DNA of 64,000 nt, from NCBI RefSeq assembly GCF_000243155.2, contig NC_018017.1, forward strand, positions 3,906,001 through 3,970,000. Direction: 5' to 3'. The notes beneath the pieces were generated by a model that saw only the letters and a list, made by a program, of their open reading frames with translations, was not told the DNA's origin and did no database searches. Below are positions 16,742 to 25,315 of the stretch, one piece after another. Position numbers and translations under genes: made by a program. Source of the DNA: Desulfitobacterium dehalogenans ATCC 51507 (lineage in GTDB: Bacteria > Bacillota > Desulfitobacteriia > Desulfitobacteriales > Desulfitobacteriaceae). Position 1 is the first letter of the stretch; the number at the start of each line of letters is the position of its first letter.

Positions 16742-17317
16742 TTAGGGAATGAGACCTGCAAGAATGGTCTTAGCGATCCCTGTATGATCGATCTCCCGAG
16801 GAGTGAAGTTATCTTCCATAAGCTTCTTGAATGTGTATTGATTCACTCCTCCGACGATGATTGCAACGGCCATCTCCGGATCGATATCAGAACGAATCTC
16901 CTGGATATGTATCCCTTTTCTAACCTCATCTTCGATAGTTTGATAGATCAGGTTCCAATCTCTCTTCATCTGTGTCTCCATGTCTTTGGGTAGGGCCTGA
17001 TGGACGATTTGAGAGTTCATAAGCACAGCATGAGCGTTCAGAAACTCTGCACCATACATAGATAGATTCCGGATCTTTCCCAGCATGTCTTCCTCTTCTG
17101 CCAGGGTCTTCTCCAATCCTTCTTGAAAGCACTTAGTGCAATATTGAATCATTTCCAGCAATAAGGCATTCTTACTCTCAAAGTACTCGTAAATAGTACC
17201 TTTCCCTACCCCCGCCTCTCTGGCGATATCCTCCATCTTGGCTCCCTCAAATCCCATCCCGGAAATAACTTTGAGAGCCGCTTTGAGGATTTCTATACGC
17301 TTTTCTTCTTTTCTCAC
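16742..17317 (-). CDS. TetR/AcrR regulator of the RND pump
   Basis: 191 residues starting at GTG 17317 behind GGAGGA. The N-terminal helix-turn-helix is at residues 8-55 (ILKAALKVISGMGFEGAKMEDIAREAGVGKGTIYEYFESKNALL). The ligand-binding helical domain follows. It lies just upstream of the adaptor and pump genes in the same direction. A symmetric site typical of TetR proteins is present about 210 bases upstream of the start. Repression relieved by a pump substrate is inferred. Confidence 0.88.
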   Translation of the reverse strand: MRKEEKRIEILKAALKVISGMGFEGAKMEDIAREAGVGKGTIYEYFESKNALLLEMIQYCTKCFQEGLEKTLAEEEDMLGKIRNLSMYGAEFLNAHAVLMNSQIVHQALPKDMETQMKRDWNLIYQTIEDEVRKGIHIQEIRSDIDPEMAVAIIVGGVNQYTFKKLMEDNFTPREIDHTGIAKTILAGLIP

Positions 17318-17525
17318 TTTAAGGATCCTCCGTTTTGATTCTCTTTTAAAGCGAATCCAACCGCAATTTTACTTGTCGAGTAAATATTTTTTTGTTACAA
17401 GGACGTTCTTGATTTAATTCCCATATCCCTCCCCTCTGAACGGACATTTCCCGGTAAGCGCTTAGAGCGGCCTATCCTTTTCGGTCCCAAATAGTATAGC
17501 TTATTAAATTCAACTTCAGTTCAGA

Positions 17526-17543
17526 ACCGACTGTTCGGTCGGT
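17526..17543. promoter_or_regulatory. Probable TetR operator
   Basis: ACCGACTGTTCGGTCGGT is an inverted repeat with 6-base arms and a 6-base centre. It lies upstream of the TetR-adaptor-pump unit and downstream-adjacent to the DUF445 gene, where a TetR dimer would be expected to bind. Confidence 0.55.
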
Positions 17544-17593
17544 CTATATAATTGTAATGCTACAAGCTTTGTGGAGTCAAATAAAATTTATAT

Positions 17594-18892
17594 TTAATAT
17601 AACTGTATTAATTTCAGCAGAGGACTATATCCATAATTCAGTATCAAAAAAAGAATCCCCCCGACAATTCCTCCCACGAGGGATCCGTTAATACGGATCC
17701 ACTGGAGATCGTTGCCTGCTTTGTCTTCGACGAAATAGCTGAGCTCCTCATTGCTTAAGCTCTGCAGGGTTTCACGGACGGTTTGACCGATCACCGCATG
17801 CTCCCTTTGCAATGCTTGAGCCAAAAGTTCTTGAACGAACTGATCGATGATGGCATGGAAGTGGGTGTCTTTCTTTATCTCGGACCACCAAGCTTCCAGC
17901 ATCGGTTCAAGAACATTCAAAAGCCCTTGACCAGAAGGAAGTTTCCCCTCTTTTAGACTTTCTTGAGCCTGCAACAGGATGCTTCCCAGAAAAGGCTGTA
18001 AATTAGCTTCTGTAAACAGGGTGTTCTTCCAGCTTTCCAAAGTATTGAGTGCACCAGGATCCCTCTCCCAGGCTTGAAGTTTCTCAAGGATAAGTTCCTT
18101 CAACTGACCTCTTGCGGGATGATACGGTGCCTGGAGCTCTCTTAGATGGAGGATGAGCTCAATCTGCAAGTCCTCGGCAGCCTCATCCAGGTTGATTCCA
18201 TCGGTAACTTGAAATAGCCCCAGAATCGTTCTCTGTAGTTTGCCCCCATTGCCTATTTTTTTTTCTTGAATTTGCCCGAGAACTTGGATCAGAAGCTCTT
18301 TGGCTTGGGGTGTTGTGGCAAAGTCTATACCTTTCTCGATTCCCTCATTGAGCAAGGGGTCAAGCTCATCTTTTTCAATTAGTATACAAAGTTGAGCAAG
18401 AAGGTCTTTAGCTAAGCCTGACTCCATGAGCTTGTTCCTGATGACAGATTCCAAGGCTGCAGCTGACTCAGGTATCTTGAGATTTTTGCATCCTTCTATT
18501 AAAACCGAGCTCAACTTTTCGGCAAGAAATGATGCTCCACCGGATTTTTCTGCTGTATTTATCAACCAGGAACTGAGGCGGAATCCTTGTATTCTTTGGC
18601 GTAGGAGATTCTCACTCAGCAGCTCATTTTGAACCATGGCCACTATGGCTTCTACCATCTTCTCCCGATTGCGGGGAATCAGGGCAGTATGATAGGGCCA
18701 GCCCAGAGGTTTACGGAACAAGGCGGTCACTGCAAACCAGTCCGCCAGCCCGCCAACAAGAGCTGCTTCCGTAACAAAGAAGAAAAAATGAATCCCTGGA
18801 ACTGTGGGATAGGCGTGCTTTAATCCTGCAGTAATGAGAAATAGTATAAAAACACTTCCCAGAACACTATTGGCTTTACGACGATAATTCAT
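17594..18892 (-). CDS. DUF445 family membrane protein, paralogue 1
   Basis: 432 residues starting at ATG 18892 behind GGAGGA. An N-terminal membrane region (VLGSVFILFLITAGLKHAYP, then EAALVGGLADWFAVTALFRKPLGWPYHTALIPRNREKM) carries the DUF445 signature GGLADWFAVxALFRxPLG. A long helical cytoplasmic domain follows, and a closing segment (LQWIRINGSLVGGIVGGILFLI) returns to the membrane. The family (YheB-like) has no agreed function. The second copy lies 44 bases upstream in the same direction with identical architecture, so the pair is a tandem duplication and probably one operon. Confidence 0.85.
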   Translation of the reverse strand: MNYRRKANSVLGSVFILFLITAGLKHAYPTVPGIHFFFFVTEAALVGGLADWFAVTALFRKPLGWPYHTALIPRNREKMVEAIVAMVQNELLSENLLRQRIQGFRLSSWLINTAEKSGGASFLAEKLSSVLIEGCKNLKIPESAAALESVIRNKLMESGLAKDLLAQLCILIEKDELDPLLNEGIEKGIDFATTPQAKELLIQVLGQIQEKKIGNGGKLQRTILGLFQVTDGINLDEAAEDLQIELILHLRELQAPYHPARGQLKELILEKLQAWERDPGALNTLESWKNTLFTEANLQPFLGSILLQAQESLKEGKLPSGQGLLNVLEPMLEAWWSEIKKDTHFHAIIDQFVQELLAQALQREHAVIGQTVRETLQSLSNEELSYFVEDKAGNDLQWIRINGSLVGGIVGGILFLILNYGYSPLLKLIQLY

Positions 18893-18936
18893 ACTTATCC
18901 TCCAGAGCTAAAACTCATAACTTACTTATCTCAAAC

Positions 18937-20175
18937 TCAGACTAAGAATTGACTTACCAGATAGATCACCATACCCGCCAGGCCTCCGACCACAGAACCA
19001 TTAATCCGAATCATCTGCAGATCATCTCCGGCTTTGGATTCAATCAATTCCACGAGCATCTCATTTGAATAGTTTTCGAGTCCTTCATAGACGATCTCTC
19101 CGATTTTCTCATGTTTATTATCAAGGAAAGGAACCACTAGACCTTGGACATATCTGTTAAAACGATGGCGTTTTTCTGGGTTTTCATTCAGAGAAAGAAC
19201 ACCTTCGTCTAAGCTTTGCAGAAGCTGCTCGCTTAAAGAAAGGGCACTTTCTGGAGTATGAAGCTTTTGCATCAGGCCTGTGGTGAGGCTCTCTATTAGC
19301 TTGGGATAAACACCTGATATGACCCATGTATCTTCCTTAACCTGAAGCTTCAGCCACTCTAAAACCTCAGCATGGGTTTGGTCCTCCAACAGATAGTCGG
19401 CGACCTGCTTTTGAAGACTGTGGGCCAGCTTAGAAGGGTCAGGCAAAAACAGCCCAAAAATCTTCCGGGAGGGATTTTTGCTTATATAGCGATCAATGGA
19501 CTTTTCCAGCCAATGGGTCAACCAGAGATGGATCTCGGTCTCCTGAACCCAGTAACTGAGATTATCGAGAAGGATCGTTACAGCCCTTTTCCCTTCTTGG
19601 CTTTCTAATATATTGCGGAAGGCTTTTTCTGCCAAGGGAATAAAATGCTCTTCACGTATGCTTTTCTGTTTTAAAAGAGCTAAGCTCTCTTTATGCAATT
19701 CCTTGATGCTGTCGTCTAGATTCTCCTGGATCTGCTGCAGACACTGGGTGAGAATGCTTTGAAAGGAATCTCTATCCAAGGTATTCCAGATGGCCGTAGC
19801 AGGGGCGGAAAAATCATAAGTTTCCACTTTGGTCTTTAAAACTTCATGGGAAAGCAGTTCATTTTCTACCATAGATCTCAATGCTTGAAATATCCGTTCC
19901 CGGTTGCGGGGAATAATCTCTGTGCGGAATACCTTTCCCGCCGGCACTCCCAAGGGACGCCGAAATAAGGCATTGACTGCAAACCAGTCTGCCAGTCCCC
20001 CTACTAAGGCTGCTGAACAACCGCTTGTCAATAATCCTCCCCAGGTGGTGCCTTGAAATGGATAGGCTGCAAATAAGCCGAGAGCAGAAAGGCCAAGGGC
20101 AATATTGGCTTTGCGGTAGGTCCCGCCACGGGCTCTTTTTTCTTTCAGAATGGGGGATTGATCTTTATTTATCAT
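18937..20175 (-). CDS. DUF445 family membrane protein, paralogue 2
   Basis: 412 residues starting at ATG 20175 behind AAGGTG. It has the same plan as its neighbour: signature GGLADWFAVNALFRRPLG at residues 60-77, a long helical domain, and the C-terminal LQMIRINGSVVGGLAGMVIYLV. The two copies are clearly divergent in the central domain but keep the signature and the membrane return. Co-retention suggests a hetero-oligomer or two specialised forms. It is the first gene of the pair. Confidence 0.85.
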   Translation of the reverse strand: MINKDQSPILKEKRARGGTYRKANIALGLSALGLFAAYPFQGTTWGGLLTSGCSAALVGGLADWFAVNALFRRPLGVPAGKVFRTEIIPRNRERIFQALRSMVENELLSHEVLKTKVETYDFSAPATAIWNTLDRDSFQSILTQCLQQIQENLDDSIKELHKESLALLKQKSIREEHFIPLAEKAFRNILESQEGKRAVTILLDNLSYWVQETEIHLWLTHWLEKSIDRYISKNPSRKIFGLFLPDPSKLAHSLQKQVADYLLEDQTHAEVLEWLKLQVKEDTWVISGVYPKLIESLTTGLMQKLHTPESALSLSEQLLQSLDEGVLSLNENPEKRHRFNRYVQGLVVPFLDNKHEKIGEIVYEGLENYSNEMLVELIESKAGDDLQMIRINGSVVGGLAGMVIYLVSQFLV

Positions 20176-20318
20176 CTTTTTTCACCTTGCTAGCAGCTAT
20201 TGACTTTTTCCGGCTCAAGGAGCCGATGGGATCAACTGACCTGTCCCATGGTCTCAAGATAACAGACGAGCCAGTAATTAATCTTTTTTAGTATACCATG
20301 TTTTTTATAAGTATGAAA

Positions 20319-20344
20319 AAGGACCTCCCCAGTGGAGAGGCCTT
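20319..20344 (-). terminator. Terminator of the MBL-fold hydrolase gene
   Basis: A short stem (AAGG/CCTT and CCTC/GAGG with single-base bulges) is followed on the minus strand by CCTTTTTCAT. It lies seven bases after the gene's stop. Confidence 0.6.
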
Positions 20345-20350
20345 AGCGTA

Positions 20351-21277
20351 TTACCGGCTCATTGAAGATGTTCTTTGGGTGATTGTGGTGGACTTTAAGG
20401 AGCTCCAGCCGAAAACATAATGCATGTAGGCAAAAGCTGAAATAGGGTTAAATTTACCTTTGCTTAATTCCAGGCCTCCTTCATAGACTGAGCCGGTGGG
20501 TGTGTAACGTTCGACCTGTCTGAGTATTTGATTGCGGATCTCTATACAGCGAGATGCTGGGGCTCTCCGAGAATCTCCATGGGCAGGGAAATAAGCTCTT
20601 GCTCCTAGGAATTCTACCCGATCCAAGGCACGCATATAGCTGGGTAATCCACTGACTACCTCTCCATTTTCCAGCCATGCTCCCGGATAGGGGACCACAT
20701 CGGGCAGGATAAAATCGCCGGAGAAGAGTAGCCCTAAGTCTTCTTCATAATAAGAAAGATGACCTGCAGTATGTCCGGGCGTAAGGATGGCTTTGAGGGT
20801 ACTGTTACCGGCTTTGAGCACTGCTCCGATCTCTATTTTTTCAACTTCCTCAGGCAGTGTAGTGAGATAGGTTAATTTTTTATTGTATTTTGAAATTATC
20901 GCTAGTTGCTCCTGGGGTACTCCCCAAACATGCCCGGCATATTTCTCAAAGACCTTAAGACTTTCGCCACTGCAAAAATCAGCCCATTCTTCATAATCCC
21001 GCTTCCCGATCAGGATTCGAGCACCGTCTTTTCTTAAGTTTTCGGCTCCCCCTGCATGATCCACATGCCAATGGGTGAGCAGGACTTGTTCTAAGCGCTG
21101 GATACCTAATTCCTGCAGAGCTTCTTGAATGGCTTGATAAACCTCAGGGGTATTCGTACCGGAATCGATTATAGTGGGCACTTCACCTCGGAAAATGTAC
21201 AGGTTAACATCTTCTTCACTTAGATCAATTGAAACCTTTAGGCAAAAGATTTCAGGAGCAATTTCTTTTAGCTTCAT
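20351..21277 (-). CDS. Metallo-beta-lactamase fold hydrolase (glyoxalase II-like)
   Basis: I choose ATG 21277, eight bases after GGGGAG; a longer frame from 21310 lacks a ribosome site. The 308-residue product has the binuclear metal motif THWHVDHAGG, then TPGHTAGHLSYYEED, LFSGDFI and YFPAHGDS, the standard ligand set of MBL hydrolases. A C-terminal helical segment (about residues 230-308) may define substrate. The substrate is unknown; thioesters or lactones are typical. Being next to fatty-acid genes makes an acyl thioester conceivable, but that is inference. A zinc-ribbon gene is divergently placed upstream. Confidence 0.85.
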   Translation of the reverse strand: MKLKEIAPEIFCLKVSIDLSEEDVNLYIFRGEVPTIIDSGTNTPEVYQAIQEALQELGIQRLEQVLLTHWHVDHAGGAENLRKDGARILIGKRDYEEWADFCSGESLKVFEKYAGHVWGVPQEQLAIISKYNKKLTYLTTLPEEVEKIEIGAVLKAGNSTLKAILTPGHTAGHLSYYEEDLGLLFSGDFILPDVVPYPGAWLENGEVVSGLPSYMRALDRVEFLGARAYFPAHGDSRRAPASRCIEIRNQILRQVERYTPTGSVYEGGLELSKGKFNPISAFAYMHYVFGWSSLKSTTITQRTSSMSR

Positions 21278-21390
21278 CTCATATCTCCCCTCAAATCCCT
21301 CTTCGTTCATTCAGCGTCGATTTGTATATGTTTGCAACATGTAGTACAATAAGTTTATCCATTTTTACTTCTAAGGAGGCCTTCTTCTCG

Positions 21391-21552
21391 ATGAACTCGC
21401 AAACCTTACATCAAACAGCTCAGCCCAAAGATGAGCAAGAGGTGAAACATCCATTTCAAGTGGTCTGCTCAGTATGCAAAAAGACCATCAGCTATTCCGG
21501 CAAGGATGGTGAAGTTTTCTTAGTCAAATGTGATCAGTGCGAAGGAATTTAA
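21391..21552 (+). CDS. Small zinc-ribbon protein, 53 residues
   Basis: ATG 21391 follows AAGGAGG by ten bases, and a strong terminator lies 32 bases after the stop. Two CxxC knuckles (VCSVCKK and KCDQCEG, 24 residues apart) form a likely rubredoxin-knuckle zinc ribbon. The first twenty residues are polar and disordered-looking (MNSQTLHQTAQPKDEQEVKH). A longer frame from 21229 runs through the divergent promoter and is not credible. Function unknown; possibly a nucleic-acid or protein-binding accessory factor. Confidence 0.75.
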   Translation: MNSQTLHQTAQPKDEQEVKHPFQVVCSVCKKTISYSGKDGEVFLVKCDQCEGI

Positions 21553-21584
21553 GTATGCTGAGTGTATTTAACTGAATTTAAGCC

Positions 21585-21612
21585 GAGACGGTCATGGATC
21601 CATGACCGTCTC
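21585..21612 (+). terminator. Terminator of the zinc-ribbon gene
   Basis: A perfect 28-base palindrome (arms GAGACGGTCATGGA / TCCATGACCGTCTC) is followed by TTTTGTATTT on the plus strand. Confidence 0.85.
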
Positions 21613-21690
21613 TTTTGTATTTAGCCTTGAACGCTTTGATACCTATTATTTTACCGCTACTTTGATTCAGGATCTATTCTTATTTGTAAC

Positions 21691-23775
21691 TTAAACCCTT
21701 TGGGCGAGAACTTCGGCAATATCCAGAGCCTTGGTCTTTTCCCCGGCCTCTTCTTTGGCGCTGATGCCGTCGTTGATCATGGTTAGGCAGAAGGGGCAGG
21801 CTGTACCTATTATGTCAGCCCCGGTAGCCATTGCTTCATTCGTACGCAGCTCATTGATCCGCTCTCCCCCATGCTCTTCCAGCCACATCCGTCCGCCGCC
21901 GGCACCACAACAGAAGCTCTTGTCCTTCGTCCGTTTCATCTCAATAACGTTTAGTCCGGCCGCTTTAAGTATCTCCCGTGGCTCGCTGTAGATCTCATTG
22001 TACCGTCCTAAATAACAAGAGTCATGGTAAGTCACTTTAAGATCCTTACCCAGGCTTTCCAGATCCTTAAGCTTGAGCCTTCCGCTGTTTAAAAGCTCTT
22101 TAAGATAGGTGGTATGATGAACAACTTCATACTTACCGCCCAATTGAGGGTAATCATGGCAAAGAGTTTGGAAGCAATGTGGGCATTGGGTAATAATCTT
22201 TTTGACGCCGTATCCGTTCATCACTTCAATATTCTCAGCGGCTAAGGTTTGGTAGAGGAATTCATTGCCGAGCTTGCGGGCTGAATCCCCGCAACATTTT
22301 TCCTCATTGCCGAGAATGGCGAAATTCACATGAGCCGCTCTGAGGAGCTTGACAAGGGCAGCAGATACCTTTTGATTACGGGCATCAAAAGCCCCGGAGC
22401 AACCGGGCCAATAGAGTATCTCAGCCTCGGGGTTCTCTTCCAGGGTGGGAACATCCAACCCTTTCAGGAACTCTTCCCGCTTGTTCCAACCAATGCCCCA
22501 AGGGTTACCGTTGTTCTCCATATTGCGGAAAGCAAGCTGGGCCTCACTGGGGAAACGGGACTCCATAAGCACAAGATTTCTTCTCATTTCCACTGTTTTA
22601 TCCACATGCTCTACGAAGACAGGACATTGCTGTTCGCAGGAACGGCATGTGGTGCAATCCCAAATATCTTGTTCCTGGATCACTTCACCGATTAGAGAAC
22701 GACCCGGGGGTATCTCCAAGGCAGCCGTTCCGTCCACCGCAGTGGCTGCCTCGCCGGAAGCCATCACACCTGCCTGTTTGCTTGCAGATTTTGCCTCTTT
22801 TTTAGCTTGGCCAACCGCCTTATATTCTTCTTCGGCTCGAACTTTAATATCTTGGATGATTTGCTTAGGATTAAGATGTTTTCCACTGACGGTGGCAGGA
22901 CAATTATCCTGACAACGTCCGCAGCGGATGCAGGCATCCGAGTTGAAAATGGCTTTCCAGGAGAGCTGCTTGAACTCACTTAGGCCAAAAGTTTCCTGGG
23001 ATTCGTCTTCAAAGTCGATCAGAGCGGGGACACCCATGGGTTCCCGCTTACGGAGAAATTGGTTGATCGGCCCCAAGAAAATATGGAAGAGCTTAGAGTA
23101 AGGTAAATAAGCTATGAATGTAAAGGCAACAAACATATGGAACCACCAGGTGAATTTATGCATAGTCAAAAGTTGTGCCTGACTAAACATAGCCTGAAGT
23201 GGTTCAATCATCCAATAGCCTGCAAATCCGTAAACGGCCCAGGGATCATGCTCTCCAGCCATCCGGAAACCTTGAACGAAGAAACCACTGACTAAAATTA
23301 AGAAGACAAGGGTTAAGGCAATGAGGTCATCCTTTTTGTTGTCCAATTTATCCGGACGTTTGATATAGCGGCGGTAATAAAGATACAACACCCCAATCGT
23401 CGCCAACAGTCCAAAGAGATTGGTTGTTATCTTAATAAAGACATATAATGCACCTTTGAAAATATTAATCCCAAAATCTGCTTGCAACGTAATGATAGCT
23501 GTAGCAAAAAAGAGAAAAATAAACCCTACCAGAATAGCCAGATGCATGACCCCTGGGGTAAAGTCCTTAAGAATTCTCTTATGTCCAAAGCCGTAGATAA
23601 GGATGTCCTTTATCCCTTGCCAGCTGTCTTTCCATCGAGCTTCCGGTTGCCCAATTTTCCAAAGGCGGTAACGTCGGACAATGCCATAAACAAAGAACCC
23701 CAGCATGATGATTGCAAAGAAGTATATCATGAGGTGATAGTCAATATTCCAATAGATCTCCCGCGTAGGAGTCAT
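21691..23775 (-). CDS. fadF: Membrane-bound FeS Etf:menaquinone oxidoreductase (FadF/EMO type)
   Basis: 694 residues starting at ATG 23775 behind AGGAGG. Residues 1-235 form a NarI-like membrane domain of five or more spans with histidines for haem b. Two 4Fe-4S motifs follow (CIRCGRCQDNCPAT; CTTCRSCEQQCPVF). Two CCG domains come last (GCSGAF and CCGDSARKLG; YHDSCYLGR, CCGAGGGRMW and CPFC). Proteins of this build link electron-transferring flavoprotein to the menaquinone pool in fatty-acid-oxidising anaerobes. Its position in a cluster with acyl-CoA dehydrogenase and EtfAB supports that role. An alternative is a generic heterodisulfide-reductase-like protein. Confidence 0.88.
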   Translation of the reverse strand: MTPTREIYWNIDYHLMIYFFAIIMLGFFVYGIVRRYRLWKIGQPEARWKDSWQGIKDILIYGFGHKRILKDFTPGVMHLAILVGFIFLFFATAIITLQADFGINIFKGALYVFIKITTNLFGLLATIGVLYLYYRRYIKRPDKLDNKKDDLIALTLVFLILVSGFFVQGFRMAGEHDPWAVYGFAGYWMIEPLQAMFSQAQLLTMHKFTWWFHMFVAFTFIAYLPYSKLFHIFLGPINQFLRKREPMGVPALIDFEDESQETFGLSEFKQLSWKAIFNSDACIRCGRCQDNCPATVSGKHLNPKQIIQDIKVRAEEEYKAVGQAKKEAKSASKQAGVMASGEAATAVDGTAALEIPPGRSLIGEVIQEQDIWDCTTCRSCEQQCPVFVEHVDKTVEMRRNLVLMESRFPSEAQLAFRNMENNGNPWGIGWNKREEFLKGLDVPTLEENPEAEILYWPGCSGAFDARNQKVSAALVKLLRAAHVNFAILGNEEKCCGDSARKLGNEFLYQTLAAENIEVMNGYGVKKIITQCPHCFQTLCHDYPQLGGKYEVVHHTTYLKELLNSGRLKLKDLESLGKDLKVTYHDSCYLGRYNEIYSEPREILKAAGLNVIEMKRTKDKSFCCGAGGGRMWLEEHGGERINELRTNEAMATGADIIGTACPFCLTMINDGISAKEEAGEKTKALDIAEVLAQRV

Positions 23776-23844
23776 ACATTCCGACCTCCTTTTGGCGACT
23801 TAACTACACTATTCGTTGGCCCTATCCATTAAATATTCAGGGAT

Positions 23845-25185
23845 TTATTTATTAGATCTTCTCCAGATTTTTAACTTCTCAGCTTCTTTGATCAGATCTT
23901 CACGGAAATCTGGATGAGCCAGGCCGATGAGCCGCTCTGCACGCTGCCAGGTCGTGCCGCCTTTCAAATTCGCCATACCGTATTCAGTGGCCACATATTG
24001 CACCATAGGACGGGTATCCGTGACTACGGCGCCTTCGGTCAGCAGCGGACGAATGCGGGAATGCCTCTTCCCCTCTGCATCGGTAAAGGTGGATTCCATA
24101 CAAATGAAACTGCGGCCGCCTTTGGAGTTATAGGCTGCATCCACGAAATCCAATTGTCCCCCCGCACCGCTAATCATACGGGGTCCAATGGTTTCTGAGC
24201 ATACTTGTCCTGAGAGGTCGATTTCTAAAGCATTATTAATCGAAACTAAATTATCGTTGCGGCTGGCTATAAAGCGGTCGTTGGTGTAATCCACAGGATA
24301 GCCTGCCACTTGAGGATTGTTATGGATGAAATCATAGAGTTTTTGGGTGCCTCCGGCAAAGGTATATACCATCCGTCCTTTGTCGATTTGTTTCTTGCGT
24401 CCGGATATCCGACCAGCCTCCCACATATCCACATAGCTATCCACCAGCATTTCCGTATGGACACCCAGGTCCTTGAGATCGGAGGCCGCTATCATCTGAC
24501 CCAGGGCATTGGGCATAGCACCGATTCCTAATTGGATGCAGTCCCCATCCCGAAGGTCGTCGAGAACATACTGGGCAATTTTCCGGTCTACATCCGTTAT
24601 GGGCGTGGTCGGAATCTGAGGCATGCCGGTATGACCGCCCTCGACAATATAATCCACTTCTGAGACATGAATATAATTACCATAGCCTCCATGGGCAATA
24701 GGCATATCTTCATTGACTTCGACAATGACAATTTTTGCTTTTTCGGCAGCTGCCGGATAGTGAGAAATCGTGGGGCCAAAGTTAAAATTACCGTGTTGAT
24801 CCATAGGACTTACCTGAACCATGAACACATCAATATGGCTGATGTTTTCCAGGATGTAGCGTGGAACTTCGGAGTATCTTAAAGGTACATAGAAAGCCCG
24901 GCCCATCTCATAATACTTCCGGTCAATAACACTGAAATGCACACAATCCCAAGTAAAGTGTTCACCTCTGGGATCTGCTTTAACGACGGCATGAGGGCGC
25001 ATACTTACTCCAGCTAAGAGCTGAATGTCCCGAAGTTCAGGAGTCCGCTTGGCAAGGGCCAAATCGAGAACAGGCAAGGTATTGGCTGCATAGGAATAGA
25101 TAATCCAATCTCCACTCTTCACTACCCCTACCGCTTTATCCGGAGTGGTCAGCTTCCTGCGGTACTCTTCTACCCATGTTGACAT
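23845..25185 (-). CDS. Acetyl-CoA hydrolase/transferase family CoA-transferase (butyryl- or 4-hydroxybutyrate-type)
   Basis: 446 residues starting at ATG 25185 behind GGGGAGGA. It matches the class I CoA-transferases that move CoA between acetate and acyl groups. The catalytic Glu is expected in [11 protein letters not shown], and the family block [19 protein letters not shown] follows about 20 residues later. [15 protein letters not shown] and [13 protein letters not shown]-like stretches are also typical. In this cluster it would activate fatty acids using acetyl-CoA, or release short-chain products. The exact acyl specificity cannot be read from sequence. It lies between fadF and the acyl-CoA dehydrogenase. 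Confidence 0.85.
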   Translation of the reverse strand: MSTWVEEYRRKLTTPDKAVGVVKSGDWIIYSYAANTLPVLDLALAKRTPELRDIQLLAGVSMRPHAVVKADPRGEHFTWDCVHFSVIDRKYYEMGRAFYVPLRYSEVPRYILENISHIDVFMVQVSPMDQHGNFNFGPTISHYPAAAEKAKIVIVEVNEDMPIAHGGYGNYIHVSEVDYIVEGGHTGMPQIPTTPITDVDRKIAQYVLDDLRDGDCIQLGIGAMPNALGQMIAASDLKDLGVHTEMLVDSYVDMWEAGRISGRKKQIDKGRMVYTFAGGTQKLYDFIHNNPQVAGYPVDYTNDRFIASRNDNLVSINNALEIDLSGQVCSETIGPRMISGAGGQLDFVDAAYNSKGGRSFICMESTFTDAEGKRHSRIRPLLTEGAVVTDTRPMVQYVATEYGMANLKGGTTWQRAERLIGLAHPDFREDLIKEAEKLKIWRRSNK

Positions 25186-25262
25186 ATTGAATCCTCCCCA
25201 TCTATTTCTTTCTTTATAATATTTAGCCGACTGTCTTCTCTTTTTCTCCGGCTTAAGTGGAC

Positions 25263-25298
25263 AGCGAGCCTAGGCTCTTTTGAGTTCCTAAGCTCGCT
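25263..25298 (-). terminator. Intra-operon hairpin between acyl-CoA dehydrogenase and CoA-transferase
   Basis: AGCGAGCCTAGG pairs with CCTAAGCTCGCT; the single mismatch becomes a G-U pair in the minus-strand mRNA. No strong T-run follows, so it is likely an mRNA-processing or stabilising stem or a partial terminator. Confidence 0.5.
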
Positions 25299-25315
25299 TT
25301 CATTATTAAAGAATT

